Shown one piece after another: positions 8,922 to 17,151 of a stretch of DNA of 64,000 nucleotides; the first letter of the stretch is position 1, and every line of letters begins with the position of its first letter. Below the pieces are notes generated by a model. That model saw only the letters and a list, made by a program, of their open reading frames with translations. It had not been told where the DNA came from and did not search any database. Origin of the DNA: a virus; the IMG/VR virus record IMGVR_UViG_3300031754_000002, positions 41,859-105,858 of that record; one strand, given 5' to 3'. Made by a program: the position numbers and the translations under genes.

Positions 8922-9205
8922 GTGACGACTTCGGCAAACTGCACCAAGCCGACAACTCCGCCAGCCTCAACGGTGTGACACTCCGCGACCTTACCGAGGC
9001 TTTCGACGCCGAGTTTGAGAATCGCCTCATCGCAGGCATCTATCATCTACGCGAAGGAGACACCATGACCACAACCCCGAACCCCTTGAAGCTGAAAGGT
9101 ATGCGCCAAATCGGTCCGCGACGCGGACTATGCCTTATCCCTCGCCACAACGGCGTAGGCGCCCTGCTCGGCGCAGACATAGAAATCACTACTACCGAAC
9201 CATGA
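8918..9205 (+). CDS. Phage hypothetical protein (95 aa)
   Basis: The GTG at 8918 overlaps the preceding stop (GTGA). The first half is acidic (DLTEAFDAEFENRL); the second half, after an internal Met, is Thr- and Pro-rich. No domain recognised. Confidence 0.5.
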   Translation: MSDDFGKLHQADNSASLNGVTLRDLTEAFDAEFENRLIAGIYHLREGDTMTTTPNPLKLKGMRQIGPRRGLCLIPRHNGVGALLGADIEITTTEP

Positions 9206-9239
9206 ACCTGAGCATGTTAGCCGTGCCGTCTATGAACTC

Positions 9240-9362
9240 GTGTGCGATTCGCTACTCGACAGACGGATAGATAATCCACACGACCCCGCTCAGCGCAAGG
9301 TATGGGTGCGCTGCATGACCGAGGAGCACGAGCAGGAAAGCAATCGTCTCGCCGGGTTCTGA
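9240..9362 (+). CDS. Possible microprotein (40 aa)
   Basis: A short frame from a GTG ends just before the convergent portal gene. Its codon pattern looks coding (PHDPAQRKVWVRCMTEEHEQE), but the start is unclear because the open frame extends further upstream without a good start codon. Reported with low confidence. Confidence 0.3.
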   Translation: MCDSLLDRRIDNPHDPAQRKVWVRCMTEEHEQESNRLAGF

Positions 9363-9367
9363 GGGGC

Positions 9368-11846
9368 CTACTTAGCTGGCGTCAACACCTTCCCGTCACC
9401 GTTCGATGACGGCACAGCCGGCTCCGGTGCATACTTCGCTTCGATGGCCTGTTCCGCTTCCGCCATCACTTTTTCAAGTAGCGTCGTGTTAATCGGCGAG
9501 TTCAGTTTATCGCCGTCCGGCAACGCCGGCAGGTCGAACAGTGCTCGTGCGTCGTTCGGCGTGAAGTAGCCTCCGAGCGTCCCGAGCGAGCCAGCGTTCG
9601 CGCGCTCAAGGGTATCCCCGCGCAGACGGTGGCTCATGTCGATCGCCACGAACTGCCCTGGCGGGTGGATCGCGGTCATCGCGGCTTCGTAACGGCCCGT
9701 ATAGTCCTGCAACGTGTTTTTCGTAAAGCCTAGCTCCTGCTGCTCGATCCCCCGATAATCGACCCCACGAGTTGTGAACAACCACGCCTTCGGCTAGGAA
9801 GGAGTGATTACCCGCAACCGCGAGGTCATAGACTGGCACCTCAACTTTCGAGCGGTCGATTTTGATTACACGCTGCAAGATAACGTCGTCGTACTCCCAA
9901 CCGTAGCTCGGGCTCTGCCGGCGACCATCCCAGCCGCCAACGTTGCCGCCCGTCCATCCCTCGTCATAGCGCCCTAGTCGTATTGCTGGTCGAGTGACGA
10001 GTCGCGCCCGCTTACGCGCGCTATTGGCACCGATACGACTATTGAAGAACACAGTCGAGAGAGCAAGTTGATACTTCTGGCCCGACCGCACACGACGGCC
10101 AGCAATCACCGCGTCACACGGCGGTCGTCCCAGGTGGACTCGTCCAGCCGGAACACCCACTTGGATGCACAAGTGGCGGATATCCTCTAGCAGGAGTCGG
10201 TTACACGATGCGAAGCTAATCGCCCCTGCCTTGTTGACACTCCCGTCTGCGTCGAGATATCCGCGCAGGAATGCTAGCTGTAGCTCCGGCTTGAGTTCGT
10301 ACACCCAACCCGGCACTCGCTTTGTATGCGCGTCGCCCGTGAACCCGCAGTCGTCAAGCAGTTCGCGTGCGTCGGCCGACGAGAAGCGCGTCCTCGTGCC
10401 TGTGCGTATCCCCCGATTGGGTGCGTTGTCTGTGTAGGGTTCTACGCCGAACTCATCGCGTACGACCTGGCAGTAGTGCTCCATGTGATCGGGCTTGCTC
10501 TCGTGGGCGAGCTCGAAACGGTTTTTGTCCTGTGAGCCATCGCCCGTGTAGAGTCCACAAAGCTCCATCGCGCCGACCGTAAGCTGGCGCCCATTGGGCG
10601 CATACTCATCACCCTGGTCCCCGAAGCCATGAGGCACGAGCAGGTAATCCTTGATCGTAACCTCATCGGCGCGAACCCAAACCGTTTCCCAGGCGCAGTC
10701 GCCACTCGCACGGCCCTCTGGCCGTCCAAAGTATCGGCGCACTGGCAAAACATGGTTTGCCGTCAACTTGACAGTGCGAGCCGATGTCTGGATGCTCAGG
10801 AGAGGCTTGTGGCCGGTTAGTTGCCGCGAGACGACCGTTGCAGGCTCGATCCCGCGCTCACCGAGCGACCAAACCTCCTCGCCAGCCTGAATCTCGCAGA
10901 TTGGCCGTGGTCCCTGCGTCGTGAACACCTGCGCTTCGGCGGGCAGACACGAAACTCGTTCAGTCAGTCCGATCATGTGCGGGGGGCACCGAAAGATCGT
11001 GGATGCGATCTCTGATGCCGACCATTGAAGCGATTCTAGGAATTGGGAGTCCTGCGGGGATATCGTGATCGGCTTGATTTCCGTGTCACCCGTCACGACG
11101 GCTGGAAGATGCGAGCTATTCAAGCCCTGGTGCGCCGCCATAAACGAGCGAACCATTTTCTTTGTCTGGTCCGGCGACAGGTCACCCTTGACCTGGATCA
11201 CGATCGACGGGTTCGCGCTATTGCGGAAGTACTGTAGCCCATAGGTGGACTGCGAAAGCGACTTGCTAAACGCCAAGCGCTGCGCCTCAATTGGGTTAAT
11301 GCCTTCCAACATTCCCGGAAGCCAGAGGAGCTTGACGTGAAATACATCTTGCCTTGGCACAACTTTATTGAAGAACCGATACTGGAGTTCTCCTTTACGC
11401 AGCCGTTCGACATGCGCACTGTCGGCCGGTATGGGCTTGATCTGCGTCGGGTAGAGCTGCTTGTCGCGGCTGATGATCTGGCCGAAGAAGTTGCCACGAA
11501 TGGCGAGGGACGCGACGAACTGGACGATCCAGTCGAAAAGCCCAATCTCGCAGTATGGTTCGGTGAGGAGGGGAGAGGGTTTTAGCTCTTTCGCCTTTCG
11601 TAGTACCCTGTTGTTGAGCAGCAGAACGGGGGAGTTCGCTACCGAGCTAGAAAGAAGGTTAGCGCATGAGTAGACGGTCGCTATCGAGAGCGCCGCCTCT
11701 TGGCTTACACCCATGCCTCCAGACCCACCGAATCCCCCGATTTCTGAGTTCGTAGGCTACGGGGGAACGCTGTTGCCCCATTCGGTGCCCGGCCGCGCCG
11801 CGCGTGCGTCCATTGTCTGTGACAGCGCGCGAAGGATCAACGACAT
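9368..11846 (-). CDS. Portal protein with class 1 intein, amber codon and frameshift
   Basis: The reading frame begins at ATG 11846 behind GGAGGTGGTTTAGGGGA. Codon 30 is TAG (11757-11759), after which the same frame continues through ATG 11714 into a clear portal N-terminal domain. Host-protein sequence stops after PPHMIGLTERVS, where an intein interrupts it. After the intein the frame reads SWGR; the rest of the portal (RGIEQQELGFTKNTL onward to 9368) needs one base fewer, near a GGGG or GGGGG run at 9751-9768. The portal forms the dodecameric DNA channel. With both lesions it may be non-functional, or the lesions may be sequencing errors. Confidence 0.8.
9771..10949 (-). other. Portal intein, class 1 with LAGLIDADG endonuclease (393 aa)
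   Basis: The intein starts with Cys (CLPAEAQVFTT) and ends HN followed by Ser. Block B shows TANHVLPV. Two LAGLIDADG-type motifs, LCGLYTGDGSQ and FLRGYLDADGSV, indicate a homing endonuclease domain. The insertion is in the conserved portal stretch after MIGLTERVS, which probably explains intein persistence there. Confidence 0.85.
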
Positions 11847-11874
11847 TCCCCTAAACCACCTCCCCCACTAATGC

Positions 11875-11880
11875 TATAAT
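11875..11880 (+). promoter_or_regulatory. Consensus -10 box of a leaderless promoter
   Basis: TATAAT lies exactly six bases before the ATG at 11887, so transcription would begin at or next to the start codon. No Shine-Dalgarno sequence is present. The same geometry recurs at 36644-36649 and 43391-43396. Confidence 0.55.
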
Positions 11881-11886
11881 GGGTTT

Positions 11887-12531
11887 ATGACCAAACCAAA
11901 GGATGACCAACGCTGTCCGCGATGCCTTATCCGCCCCAAGATACCTGGGGTCGGCCGCCGTGTTACGGCACTTGCCGCACATGTGGCAAGCCGGCGCCAA
12001 AAGAGGGTAAGTACTACCGAACCTACTGCCGTAGCTGCGAGCCTAAGCGCGAAAACTGCTCGCAATGTGGCAAGCCACGCGATGGCTCACATGCTTCATA
12101 TTGCGTCGCGTGCTTCAAAGAATATGAGCGAGACTGGGCGAAGGCGAATCCCGAGAAAGTCCGCCTCAAGGAAAGGGGATGGCGCAGCCGTAACGTAGAA
12201 GCACTTCAGCGCAAGGAACGCCGTCGGACTCTAGCCAAACATGATCTCACAACCGATGAGTTCGCCACGATGCTCGCCGCTCAAGACAGCCGATGTGCCA
12301 TCTGTCACCGAACGGCCGCAGAAGCTGGGCGGCCGTGGGACCCGTCTCCACGTCGATCATTGCCATGCGACGGGCGCGATTCGCGCATTGCTCTGCAATC
12401 ATTGCAATATCGGGCTCGGGTGTGCTGGCGATAGTCCCGAGCGTCTGCGTGCCATGGCTGACTACCTCGAACGGCACTCTAAGAAGCCTGTCGAGTCCGT
12501 CGCGCCTGACGTTCTACCCGTTTCAGCTTGA
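11887..12531 (+). pseudogene. Recombination endonuclease VII-like HNH gene, frameshifted
   Basis: Three reading frames must be joined to recover a full protein. The first gives MTKPKDDQRCPRCLIRPK, the second a Cys-rich zinc region (CRTCGKPAPKEG, CSQCGKP) and the helix LTTDEFATMLAAQ, and the third the catalytic core RLHVDHCHATGAIRALLC with NHCNIGLG, characteristic of Endonuclease_7. The shifts lie near 11950 and near 12340. Such enzymes resolve branched DNA or act as free-standing homing endonucleases. Confidence 0.65.
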
Positions 12532-12715
12532 TCTTCGCACGCAGGTCATGCTGCGCGGTCATAGCCAGCTTGATTGGATTCAGTCCCTCAACCGCTATGC
12601 CCACGATCACAAGCAGGAAGGCGGCGGCGATAAGCGCCCAGCCTCGGCCCGCAAGTTCGTAGATGCCGAGCGTAAAGGCGGCGATGGCTATGGCGTCGAT
12701 GAGATTTGAGAGCAT
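12479..12715 (-). CDS. Small two-helix membrane protein (78 aa)
   Basis: Start ATG 12715 overlaps the previous stop. Two hydrophobic helices (IDAIAIAAFTLGIYEL and WALIAAAFLLVIVGIAV) are followed by a strongly basic tail (RAKIKLKRVERQARRTRQ). The shape fits a small phage membrane protein such as a holin, but the lysis cassette lies elsewhere (55-57 kb), so the role is open. Confidence 0.55.
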   Translation of the reverse strand: MLSNLIDAIAIAAFTLGIYELAGRGWALIAAAFLLVIVGIAVEGLNPIKLAMTAQHDLRAKIKLKRVERQARRTRQAS

Positions 12716-12831
12716 CAGCACGCGCCTGTGTACTCGTGGCGTGTTCTTCCCGCGAAGCGGCACTCGATGCTGGGGCCGTCCTTCAAGTGCATACGGACCT
12801 TCTTGTGCTGCTTGTTTAGGCCCAACATCAT
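12715..12831 (-). CDS. Phage microprotein (38 aa)
   Basis: A short basic protein starting MMLGLNKQHKKVRMHLKDG overlaps the stop codons of its neighbours on both sides by four bases, which is the reason for calling it. No domain recognised. Confidence 0.45.
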   Translation of the reverse strand: MMLGLNKQHKKVRMHLKDGPSIECRFAGRTRHEYTGAC

Positions 12832-13020
12832 GCACTGACAACCTTGAACGGGCCATGCACATAAGGCGTTAGCTCCTCTACCGCACCGAGAGCAGTAAGG
12901 AGCTTTGCTTCCGGCGTCTGTTTGGTATCCCGCAACGCATAGAGCGCGTCCGTTGCTTCCTGCCGAGTCGCCGCCAACGTAGACCTTGCCATCGTGCTCG
13001 ATGCCCGCAATACAGGTCAT
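12828..13020 (-). pseudogene. Remnant of proteasome-like NTN hydrolase
   Basis: The N-terminal 20 residues, MTCIAGIEHDGKVYVGGDSA, match the start of phage and actinobacterial proteasome-beta-like NTN hydrolases, including Thr2 that would become the nucleophile. The remaining frame (DALYALRDTKQTPEAK to GPFKVVSA) matches only the C-terminal end of that family and lies in a different frame. The middle, more than 100 residues in intact relatives, is missing. An internal deletion with loss of frame is the simplest reading. Confidence 0.5.
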
Positions 13021-13265
13021 CGCTGCACCGTCTCTCGAGGCGCGAAGTCCCATACCGACTTGCCGATGACCGGCCCCATTACCTCATGGTGCCCTGTCTC
13101 CTGCGTCTCCGTCAAATACAACATGACGGTTTTCCAGCCCCGATCATCGTTCCATGTACGGTAGATGACGTTGCCTGCATCGTCGGTGACTTGTTGCCGA
13201 GGTCGCTCATCCGCGCACTTCTTTGGCTTTCGCCGGAGCGAATGGCTGATCGGGGGATTGCGCAA
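13017..13265 (-). CDS. Phage hypothetical protein (82 aa)
   Basis: The C-terminal 60 residues look coding (DDAGNVIYRTWNDDRGW, GPVIGKSVWDF). The only in-frame Met lies 55 bases inside the upstream gene, so the start is uncertain. The stop overlaps the NTN-hydrolase remnant start. Confidence 0.45.
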   Translation of the reverse strand: MRNPPISHSLRRKPKKCADERPRQQVTDDAGNVIYRTWNDDRGWKTVMLYLTETQETGHHEVMGPVIGKSVWDFAPRETVQR

Positions 13266-13662
13266 GCCGATGTTTGTCAGCCTTCGGCAGACGAGCGAAC
13301 CATGCTCGCATCACCTTCACTTCGTCGTTGCTCATAGTCCCACCAACCAACACGCCAGTCGGCGCCGCGTCAGGACCAAAGAAGCTCGTAGGGTACAACT
13401 CCGTGAGTACCTGGAGCTTGTCCACCGCAACGCCGAGGGCGACGGCTATGTCCTTGACTTCGCCGCTCTTGTATGGTCGCCCGGTCGATTCGTGGACGAC
13501 CGCTAGTTGCAGCGAGTGAACCACGGCCTCCTGTGCTGCGACTAGTTGCTCACGCCAGTCCTCGTCCCAGCCATAGTCCTTAGCCGCAGTCTTCCGCACG
13601 TGCGTTGTTTTACTGCCGCCTTCCAGTGTCACCTTTACAGCGCTTGTTTCGTGGCTTGCCAT
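13207..13662 (-). CDS. Phage hypothetical protein (151 aa)
   Basis: First gene of a leftward group, with AAGGACGAG before ATG 13662. The protein is soluble and helical with a basic C-terminus. Residues YGWDEDWREQLVAAQEAVV and GVAVDKLQVLTELYP suggest a helical bundle. No known family is claimed. Confidence 0.6.
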   Translation of the reverse strand: MASHETSAVKVTLEGGSKTTHVRKTAAKDYGWDEDWREQLVAAQEAVVHSLQLAVVHESTGRPYKSGEVKDIAVALGVAVDKLQVLTELYPTSFFGPDAAPTGVLVGGTMSNDEVKVMRAWFARLPKADKHRLAQSPDQPFAPAKAKEVRG

Positions 13663-13824
13663 CTCGTCCTTTCCTGCCCAAACGGGCGATTGTGTAACAC
13701 CGTCTCGCTATCTAGCGCGTTCACAAGACTGCAACTGAAGTTTTACCCTATCGGTCATTGTCCGCTAGTCCTCCTCCACTCGCTGTTATTTCTCGGTCAG
13801 CGAGAACCGTACTAATGAGTAAAT

Positions 13825-13915
13825 GCGCCAGATGGGACTCGAACCCACATCCGCCTCCTTGAAAGAGAGGTGCTGGGGACCGGGTTACGGTCTCTACCAA
13901 TTCAGCTACTGACGC
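13825..13915 (-). tRNA. tRNA-Glu (UUC) with an 18-base hairpin insertion in the D-loop
   Basis: Acceptor GCGTCAG/CTGGCGC, anticodon arm CCTCT-CTTTCAA-GGAGG and T-arm GTGGG-TTCGAGT-CCCAT are all well formed; the anticodon is TTC. The D-stem is GCTG/CAGC but the loop is 27 bases rather than the usual 8-11, and the extra bases form a hairpin GACCG/CGGTC. No CCA is encoded. Total length is 91 bases. The identity is secure; the insertion makes function uncertain. Confidence 0.75.
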
Positions 13916-14046
13916 AAGATGAGTAGGGCGGCTAAGAGCGAGTGGCCCTCACCGCGCCCGAAGAGAAGCGTTACTGCGAAGGGATGGCCGGGACTCCCGA
14001 TTCGCATGCTTACCTATTGATCGTTCGTTGCACCACACCCCCAATG

Positions 14047-14205
14047 CTACACCAGTGGCGTATGCTTTACCTTATAGCAGCGACCAAGCCACATCCACCA
14101 CCTGGAGAACATCGGCGTCCACTCAGTCTCAGGCTCCTCGCGGGTCTCATAGCCCGTGGCGAACTTAATGGGAATGAGCTGGCGAATACGACGAATGCAT
14201 TGCAT
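14047..14205 (-). CDS. Small basic phage protein (52 aa)
   Basis: ATG 14205 has a near-perfect GGAGGAG site seven bases upstream, the main reason for calling it. The N-terminus is basic (MQCIRRIRQLIPIK) and the C-terminus Trp-rich (WTPMFSRWWMWLG). Function unknown. Confidence 0.5.
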   Translation of the reverse strand: MQCIRRIRQLIPIKFATGYETREEPETEWTPMFSRWWMWLGRCYKVKHTPLV

Positions 14206-14276
14206 GGTTTCTCCTCCGGTCTAGAATAGTCCGGCTCGACCAGCCATTATCGAGGTACGCTCTAAGCTGGCCCATT

Positions 14277-14576
14277 TTACAAGCCTGATGCGATCAAGTC
14301 ACGCTCGATCGCCGCCCGGCGAGTGTTCGCCCGATTCTTCGGATAATAATACTTGTCCCAATGACACAGCATGCAACGTGCGTTGCCACAGCTATGAGGG
14401 GTGCGCTTGCGCATGAACCCCATACCGAGATAACAGTGACAGGAATCCTCATCCGCTGTTGGTGGTACTGGCGCGAGTGCGCAGTAAGAGTAGGCGCCGT
14501 CGAATGCCTCGTGCTTGGCGATCTCTTCCCGCCATCTACGGAGCATCAAGTCCCGCTCTGCGTGCCAGCGCTGCAT
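14277..14576 (-). CDS. Cys/His-rich phage protein (99 aa)
   Basis: The N-terminal half is a charged helix (ERDLMLRRWREEIAKHE). The C-terminal half carries spaced Cys and His residues (CHCYLGMG, CGNARCMLCHWDK) that probably bind zinc. A GAGGA site precedes ATG 14576. Not assigned to a family. Confidence 0.55.
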   Translation of the reverse strand: MQRWHAERDLMLRRWREEIAKHEAFDGAYSYCALAPVPPTADEDSCHCYLGMGFMRKRTPHSCGNARCMLCHWDKYYYPKNRANTRRAAIERDLIASGL

Positions 14577-14727
14577 ACCATCCTCACCTTAGAAACGCGC
14601 CCCGCTGCTTGCCTACCGGCTGCGATCCGGCTTCAGCGACTACCGGCTCGTAGGCTGGTCCTCTTTTTGCTCACCGCCTCACGACGGATCAATGCTTGGC
14701 GTCTGAGGTAGGGCCGCAACCCCCATG

Positions 14728-15057
14728 CTACCAGACCTGTTCGTACAGCGCAATCTCGCTTGACCGAACCGTGAACGTCTTCTCATCCAGCCCCGTCAGC
14801 TCGACGGCTTCGTCCTTCTCGAAGGCCACAACGACTGGCCTGATGTCCCGGACTTCACGGGCGAGCCCGCAGTGGAGCATGATGCGACCCGAGACGGGCT
14901 CCAGGGGTTCCGGTGCTGGTTCGGGAGCCGGGCTTGGCGTCGGTTCGCCTACGGGTTCCGGCGTCGGAGTCGATTCTGGGATAGGAGCAGGGCTCGGTTC
15001 CAGGGCTGGTTCCGTGGCCTCAGCGACCGGCTCCGCGAGTGCGGTTGATGCCTCCAT
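14728..15057 (-). CDS. Proline-rich linker protein (109 aa)
   Basis: The ATG at 15057 follows AAGGAAGG and is preferred to an upstream in-frame ATG at 15075. Residues 18-60 are a Pro/Glu repeat (PAPIPESTPTPEP), likely an extended spacer. The last 45 residues form a small beta-rich domain (VELTGLDEKTFTVRSSE). Unknown role. Confidence 0.55.
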   Translation of the reverse strand: MEASTALAEPVAEATEPALEPSPAPIPESTPTPEPVGEPTPSPAPEPAPEPLEPVSGRIMLHCGLAREVRDIRPVVVAFEKDEAVELTGLDEKTFTVRSSEIALYEQVW

Positions 15058-15095
15058 TGACAGCCTTCCTTTCATCGAGTAACGTATGTAAGTAC

Positions 15096-15157
15096 ATGGT
15101 CGAGCCGACCGTAGGACAACTCATGGGTATTGGTAGACGTGACCGGGAAGCCCGAAT
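15096..15157 (+). pseudogene. 5' part of a 41-aa gene split by the IS1-family element
   Basis: This frame (MVEPTVGQLMGIGRRDREA) breaks at the insertion point. Removing the element and one copy of the 8-bp duplication restores an open frame that ends with TAA at 18076-18078 (DLLRRHDEEAKELRIVEG). The restored length, 126 bases, is an exact multiple of three. The product is a short charged helix of unknown function, and an overlapping downstream frame competes for the 3' part, so coding is moderately supported. Confidence 0.4.
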
Positions 15158-15287
15158 GGTAGTGTCTCAGTTTGGGATTCGTCCCCACGGGACAGGTTGC
15201 GGGGTCTAGTGTCGCTGGCAACCAATCCAGCGGCCCCGGCGCGGACGGTAATCCAACGCCGGGGCCTTGACACCGGGAGGTCCCCCG

Positions 15288-15554
15288 ATGCCCGACGAGA
15301 ACCCTACCCCCGACGAGCCTGCGCGCGACTTCGGCAACCTCGAACGCGACGCGCTGTATCTGTTGACCGATCCCGGCCGTCTGCCGCCGCTCTGGGCGGT
15401 CCCGGACATGGGACGGGAGCTGAACTACTTCGACCCGGACTGCGTGATCGAACCCCTGCTCCGCGCCGGGTTGATCTACCGGACCTCGGATGGGTTCGTG
15501 TTCGCCACACCCGCCGCGTACCATCTGGTCGCGTTGACCGGCCACGTGATCTGA
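15288..15554 (+). CDS. Winged-helix-like passenger protein (88 aa)
   Basis: ATG 15288 follows GGGAGG. After a Pro/Glu-rich leader (MPDENPTPDEPARDFGN) the protein shows a helix-turn-wing pattern: LERDALYLLTDPG, VIEPLLRAGLIYRTSDG, FVFATPAAYHLVAL. The same leader occurs at the second copy of this element end (63588). It resembles in layout the passenger at 22307 in the unrelated IS1595 element. DNA binding is inferred. Confidence 0.55.
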   Translation: MPDENPTPDEPARDFGNLERDALYLLTDPGRLPPLWAVPDMGRELNYFDPDCVIEPLLRAGLIYRTSDGFVFATPAAYHLVALTGHVI

Positions 15555-15557
15555 CGG

Positions 15558-15788
15558 ATGCCTGCCAAGAAATCGGCGGCGATCCAGGCCGTCGGCGAGG
15601 CGATCCGGTCGGCTCGGCGAGAGCGCGGGTACGCACAAGAGGCGTTCGCGGCTCGCGTGGGGTTGGATCGCAGCTATCTCGGGGCGGTCGAGCGTGGCGA
15701 GTTCAACATCACCATCGACACGCTCTTGAAGATCACGGACGGCCTCGGCGTGTCCGCGAGCATGCTGCTTCGCCGAGCACGGCTCTGA
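15558..15788 (+). CDS. XRE-family HTH regulator, element cargo (76 aa)
   Basis: A compact Cro/C1-type domain fills the protein: AIRSARRERGYAQEAFA, then the recognition helix region RVGLDRSYLGAVERGEFN, then TLLKITDGLGVSASML. It starts four bases after the preceding gene. It may control transposase or neighbouring cargo expression. Confidence 0.8.
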   Translation: MPAKKSAAIQAVGEAIRSARRERGYAQEAFAARVGLDRSYLGAVERGEFNITIDTLLKITDGLGVSASMLLRRARL

Positions 15789-15915
15789 GCATCCCAGGGG
15801 CGCCATGCCGCAGGGCCGGGCGTGGCGCCGTACCGCTGGACATCACAGTACCTCGGAGTTCTAACAGATGGGCGTAGGCTGTGCCGCTTGCGATCAGCGA
15901 GCAAGGAGAAGCCAA

Positions 15916-16614
15916 ATGGCGCTGCTGTTTGACGAGTTTGGGACGAGGCGGATCGAGCTGGATGTCTTGATGTGGCCTGGATTCGACCATGGATTCAAGG
16001 AAGGCGAGCTGTCCGGTCTGTACGGAGCGCTCAACACCGATGATCTCTTCGAGTCCTGTGAGCTGCGCGCCAACATCGGAGCGGAGTTCGAGAGCGAGCA
16101 TTGGCGGTACGACATCTCCACGACTCGCATCCACGTGTCGAGTAAAGCCTTCCAGGACTTCAACCAGCTCGACAAGCGCGTTTTGGTCCTTCTTGAGGAA
16201 ACGAAGCGCTTTCTAACGCCAGCTCGGCTCCCATTCTTGACGGCGAATCGCGCTCTTGTGGCGGGTGTCATCCCCGAGGGAGACCCGGAGAAGGACGTGG
16301 CGGAGCGTGTCCGGGCGAAGCTCCTTTCACGACGTATCACGCAGGGAGCCGACGGGGAGCGCGCCATAGATGCCCTTCCTGGCGAGCTGGCCGGAGTTGG
16401 CCTAACGCTTGTCGGAGATACTGAGACCTATCACTGGCACGCCAACATCGGTCCAGTTCATTCTCCGACCTCAGACCTTACGATCAGCGCGGATCTGTAT
16501 TTTCCACCGCCAGATGAGCGTCCAGAGGAGGCCATGATCTCCGACAGGCTACGAACTGCCTACGACTTCCTCAGAACAAACCTATTGGAATTTGCCGAGA
16601 AGAGCCTAAGCTAG
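15916..16614 (+). CDS. Element cargo protein of unknown function (232 aa)
   Basis: ATG 15916 follows AAGGAGAAG. The layout (strand-rich start MALLFDEFGTRRIELDV, long middle helix LVLLEETKRFLTP, C-terminal DFLRTNLLEFAEKSL) is reminiscent of sporadic dimeric TIGR04255-like proteins, but this is only a resemblance. The adjacent XRE gene suggests a regulated pair, possibly toxin-antitoxin-like; no toxin motif was seen. Confidence 0.55.
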   Translation: MALLFDEFGTRRIELDVLMWPGFDHGFKEGELSGLYGALNTDDLFESCELRANIGAEFESEHWRYDISTTRIHVSSKAFQDFNQLDKRVLVLLEETKRFLTPARLPFLTANRALVAGVIPEGDPEKDVAERVRAKLLSRRITQGADGERAIDALPGELAGVGLTLVGDTETYHWHANIGPVHSPTSDLTISADLYFPPPDERPEEAMISDRLRTAYDFLRTNLLEFAEKSLS

Positions 16615-16631
16615 TCATCAGGAGCCGAACA

Positions 16632-16835
16632 ATGCCCGAACATCTCCGCAACGACGACCATCCCAGTGGCGAAAGCTCCCGCGTTGCTCGTGCCCGCCGA
16701 CGTGACGCTCGCAGGCATCATTGCGACGTTGCAGAGCCCGACCGAGCGACCGAGTTCGAGCGCTTCAAGACGCTCGCCGGACGCCGCACCGAAGCCCTGG
16801 AATCAGAGGAAGACGAGCCAAGCACAGACAGCTAG
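16632..16835 (+). CDS. Small element cargo protein (67 aa), frame uncertain
   Basis: GGAGC precedes ATG 16632. The end of the frame (FERFKTLAGRRTEALE) looks coding, but the middle looks more natural in the overlapping frame (LLVPADVTLAGIIATLQ), so there may be compensating indels. Function unknown. Confidence 0.35.
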   Translation: MPEHLRNDDHPSGESSRVARARRRDARRHHCDVAEPDRATEFERFKTLAGRRTEALESEEDEPSTDS

Positions 16836-16838
16836 GGA

Positions 16839-17084
16839 TCAGCGATGAGCTGCCTTGCTCCACCGCGCCTTCGCGGCGCGTTTGGCGGACTCGCTTCGCT
16901 CCTCGGCTGTCAAGGTTGCCGCGCGGGCCTTCCCGCCCTTCTGACCGCCCTTGCGCCCGCGTGCGATGGCTTTGGGGTCCTTCCCGGCATTCGGGTCGGG
17001 GTCCTCGACCTGCCCCGTGGCGATGTCCACGATGAGCTTTCCGAGCTGGTTCGGGTCGCGCGGCCGTCGTGGATGCGTGGTCAT
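16839..17084 (-). CDS. Small basic KGG-motif protein, element cargo (81 aa)
   Basis: An acidic spacer (DIATGQVEDPDPNAGKDP) is followed by GRKGGQKGGKARAATL and a helix TAEERSESAKRAAKARWSK, a lysine/alanine/glycine pattern found in small nucleic-acid-binding or stress proteins. The protein at 49555-49761, carried by the second IS1-type element, has the same motif. Convergent with the preceding cargo gene. Confidence 0.65.
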   Translation of the reverse strand: MTTHPRRPRDPNQLGKLIVDIATGQVEDPDPNAGKDPKAIARGRKGGQKGGKARAATLTAEERSESAKRAAKARWSKAAHR

Positions 17085-17151
17085 ACCGAGCATCGTAGCG
17101 CTGCTGTTGGAGGGAGTTTTTCCGTCCGACGTATCACGCATAATGTTCAGT

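Noticed and set aside
11757-11759. Reassignment of TAG to an amino acid in this phage
   Set aside because: Many intact genes end in TAG at tight four-base overlaps (for example the capsid gene), and no tRNA with a CUA anticodon was found.
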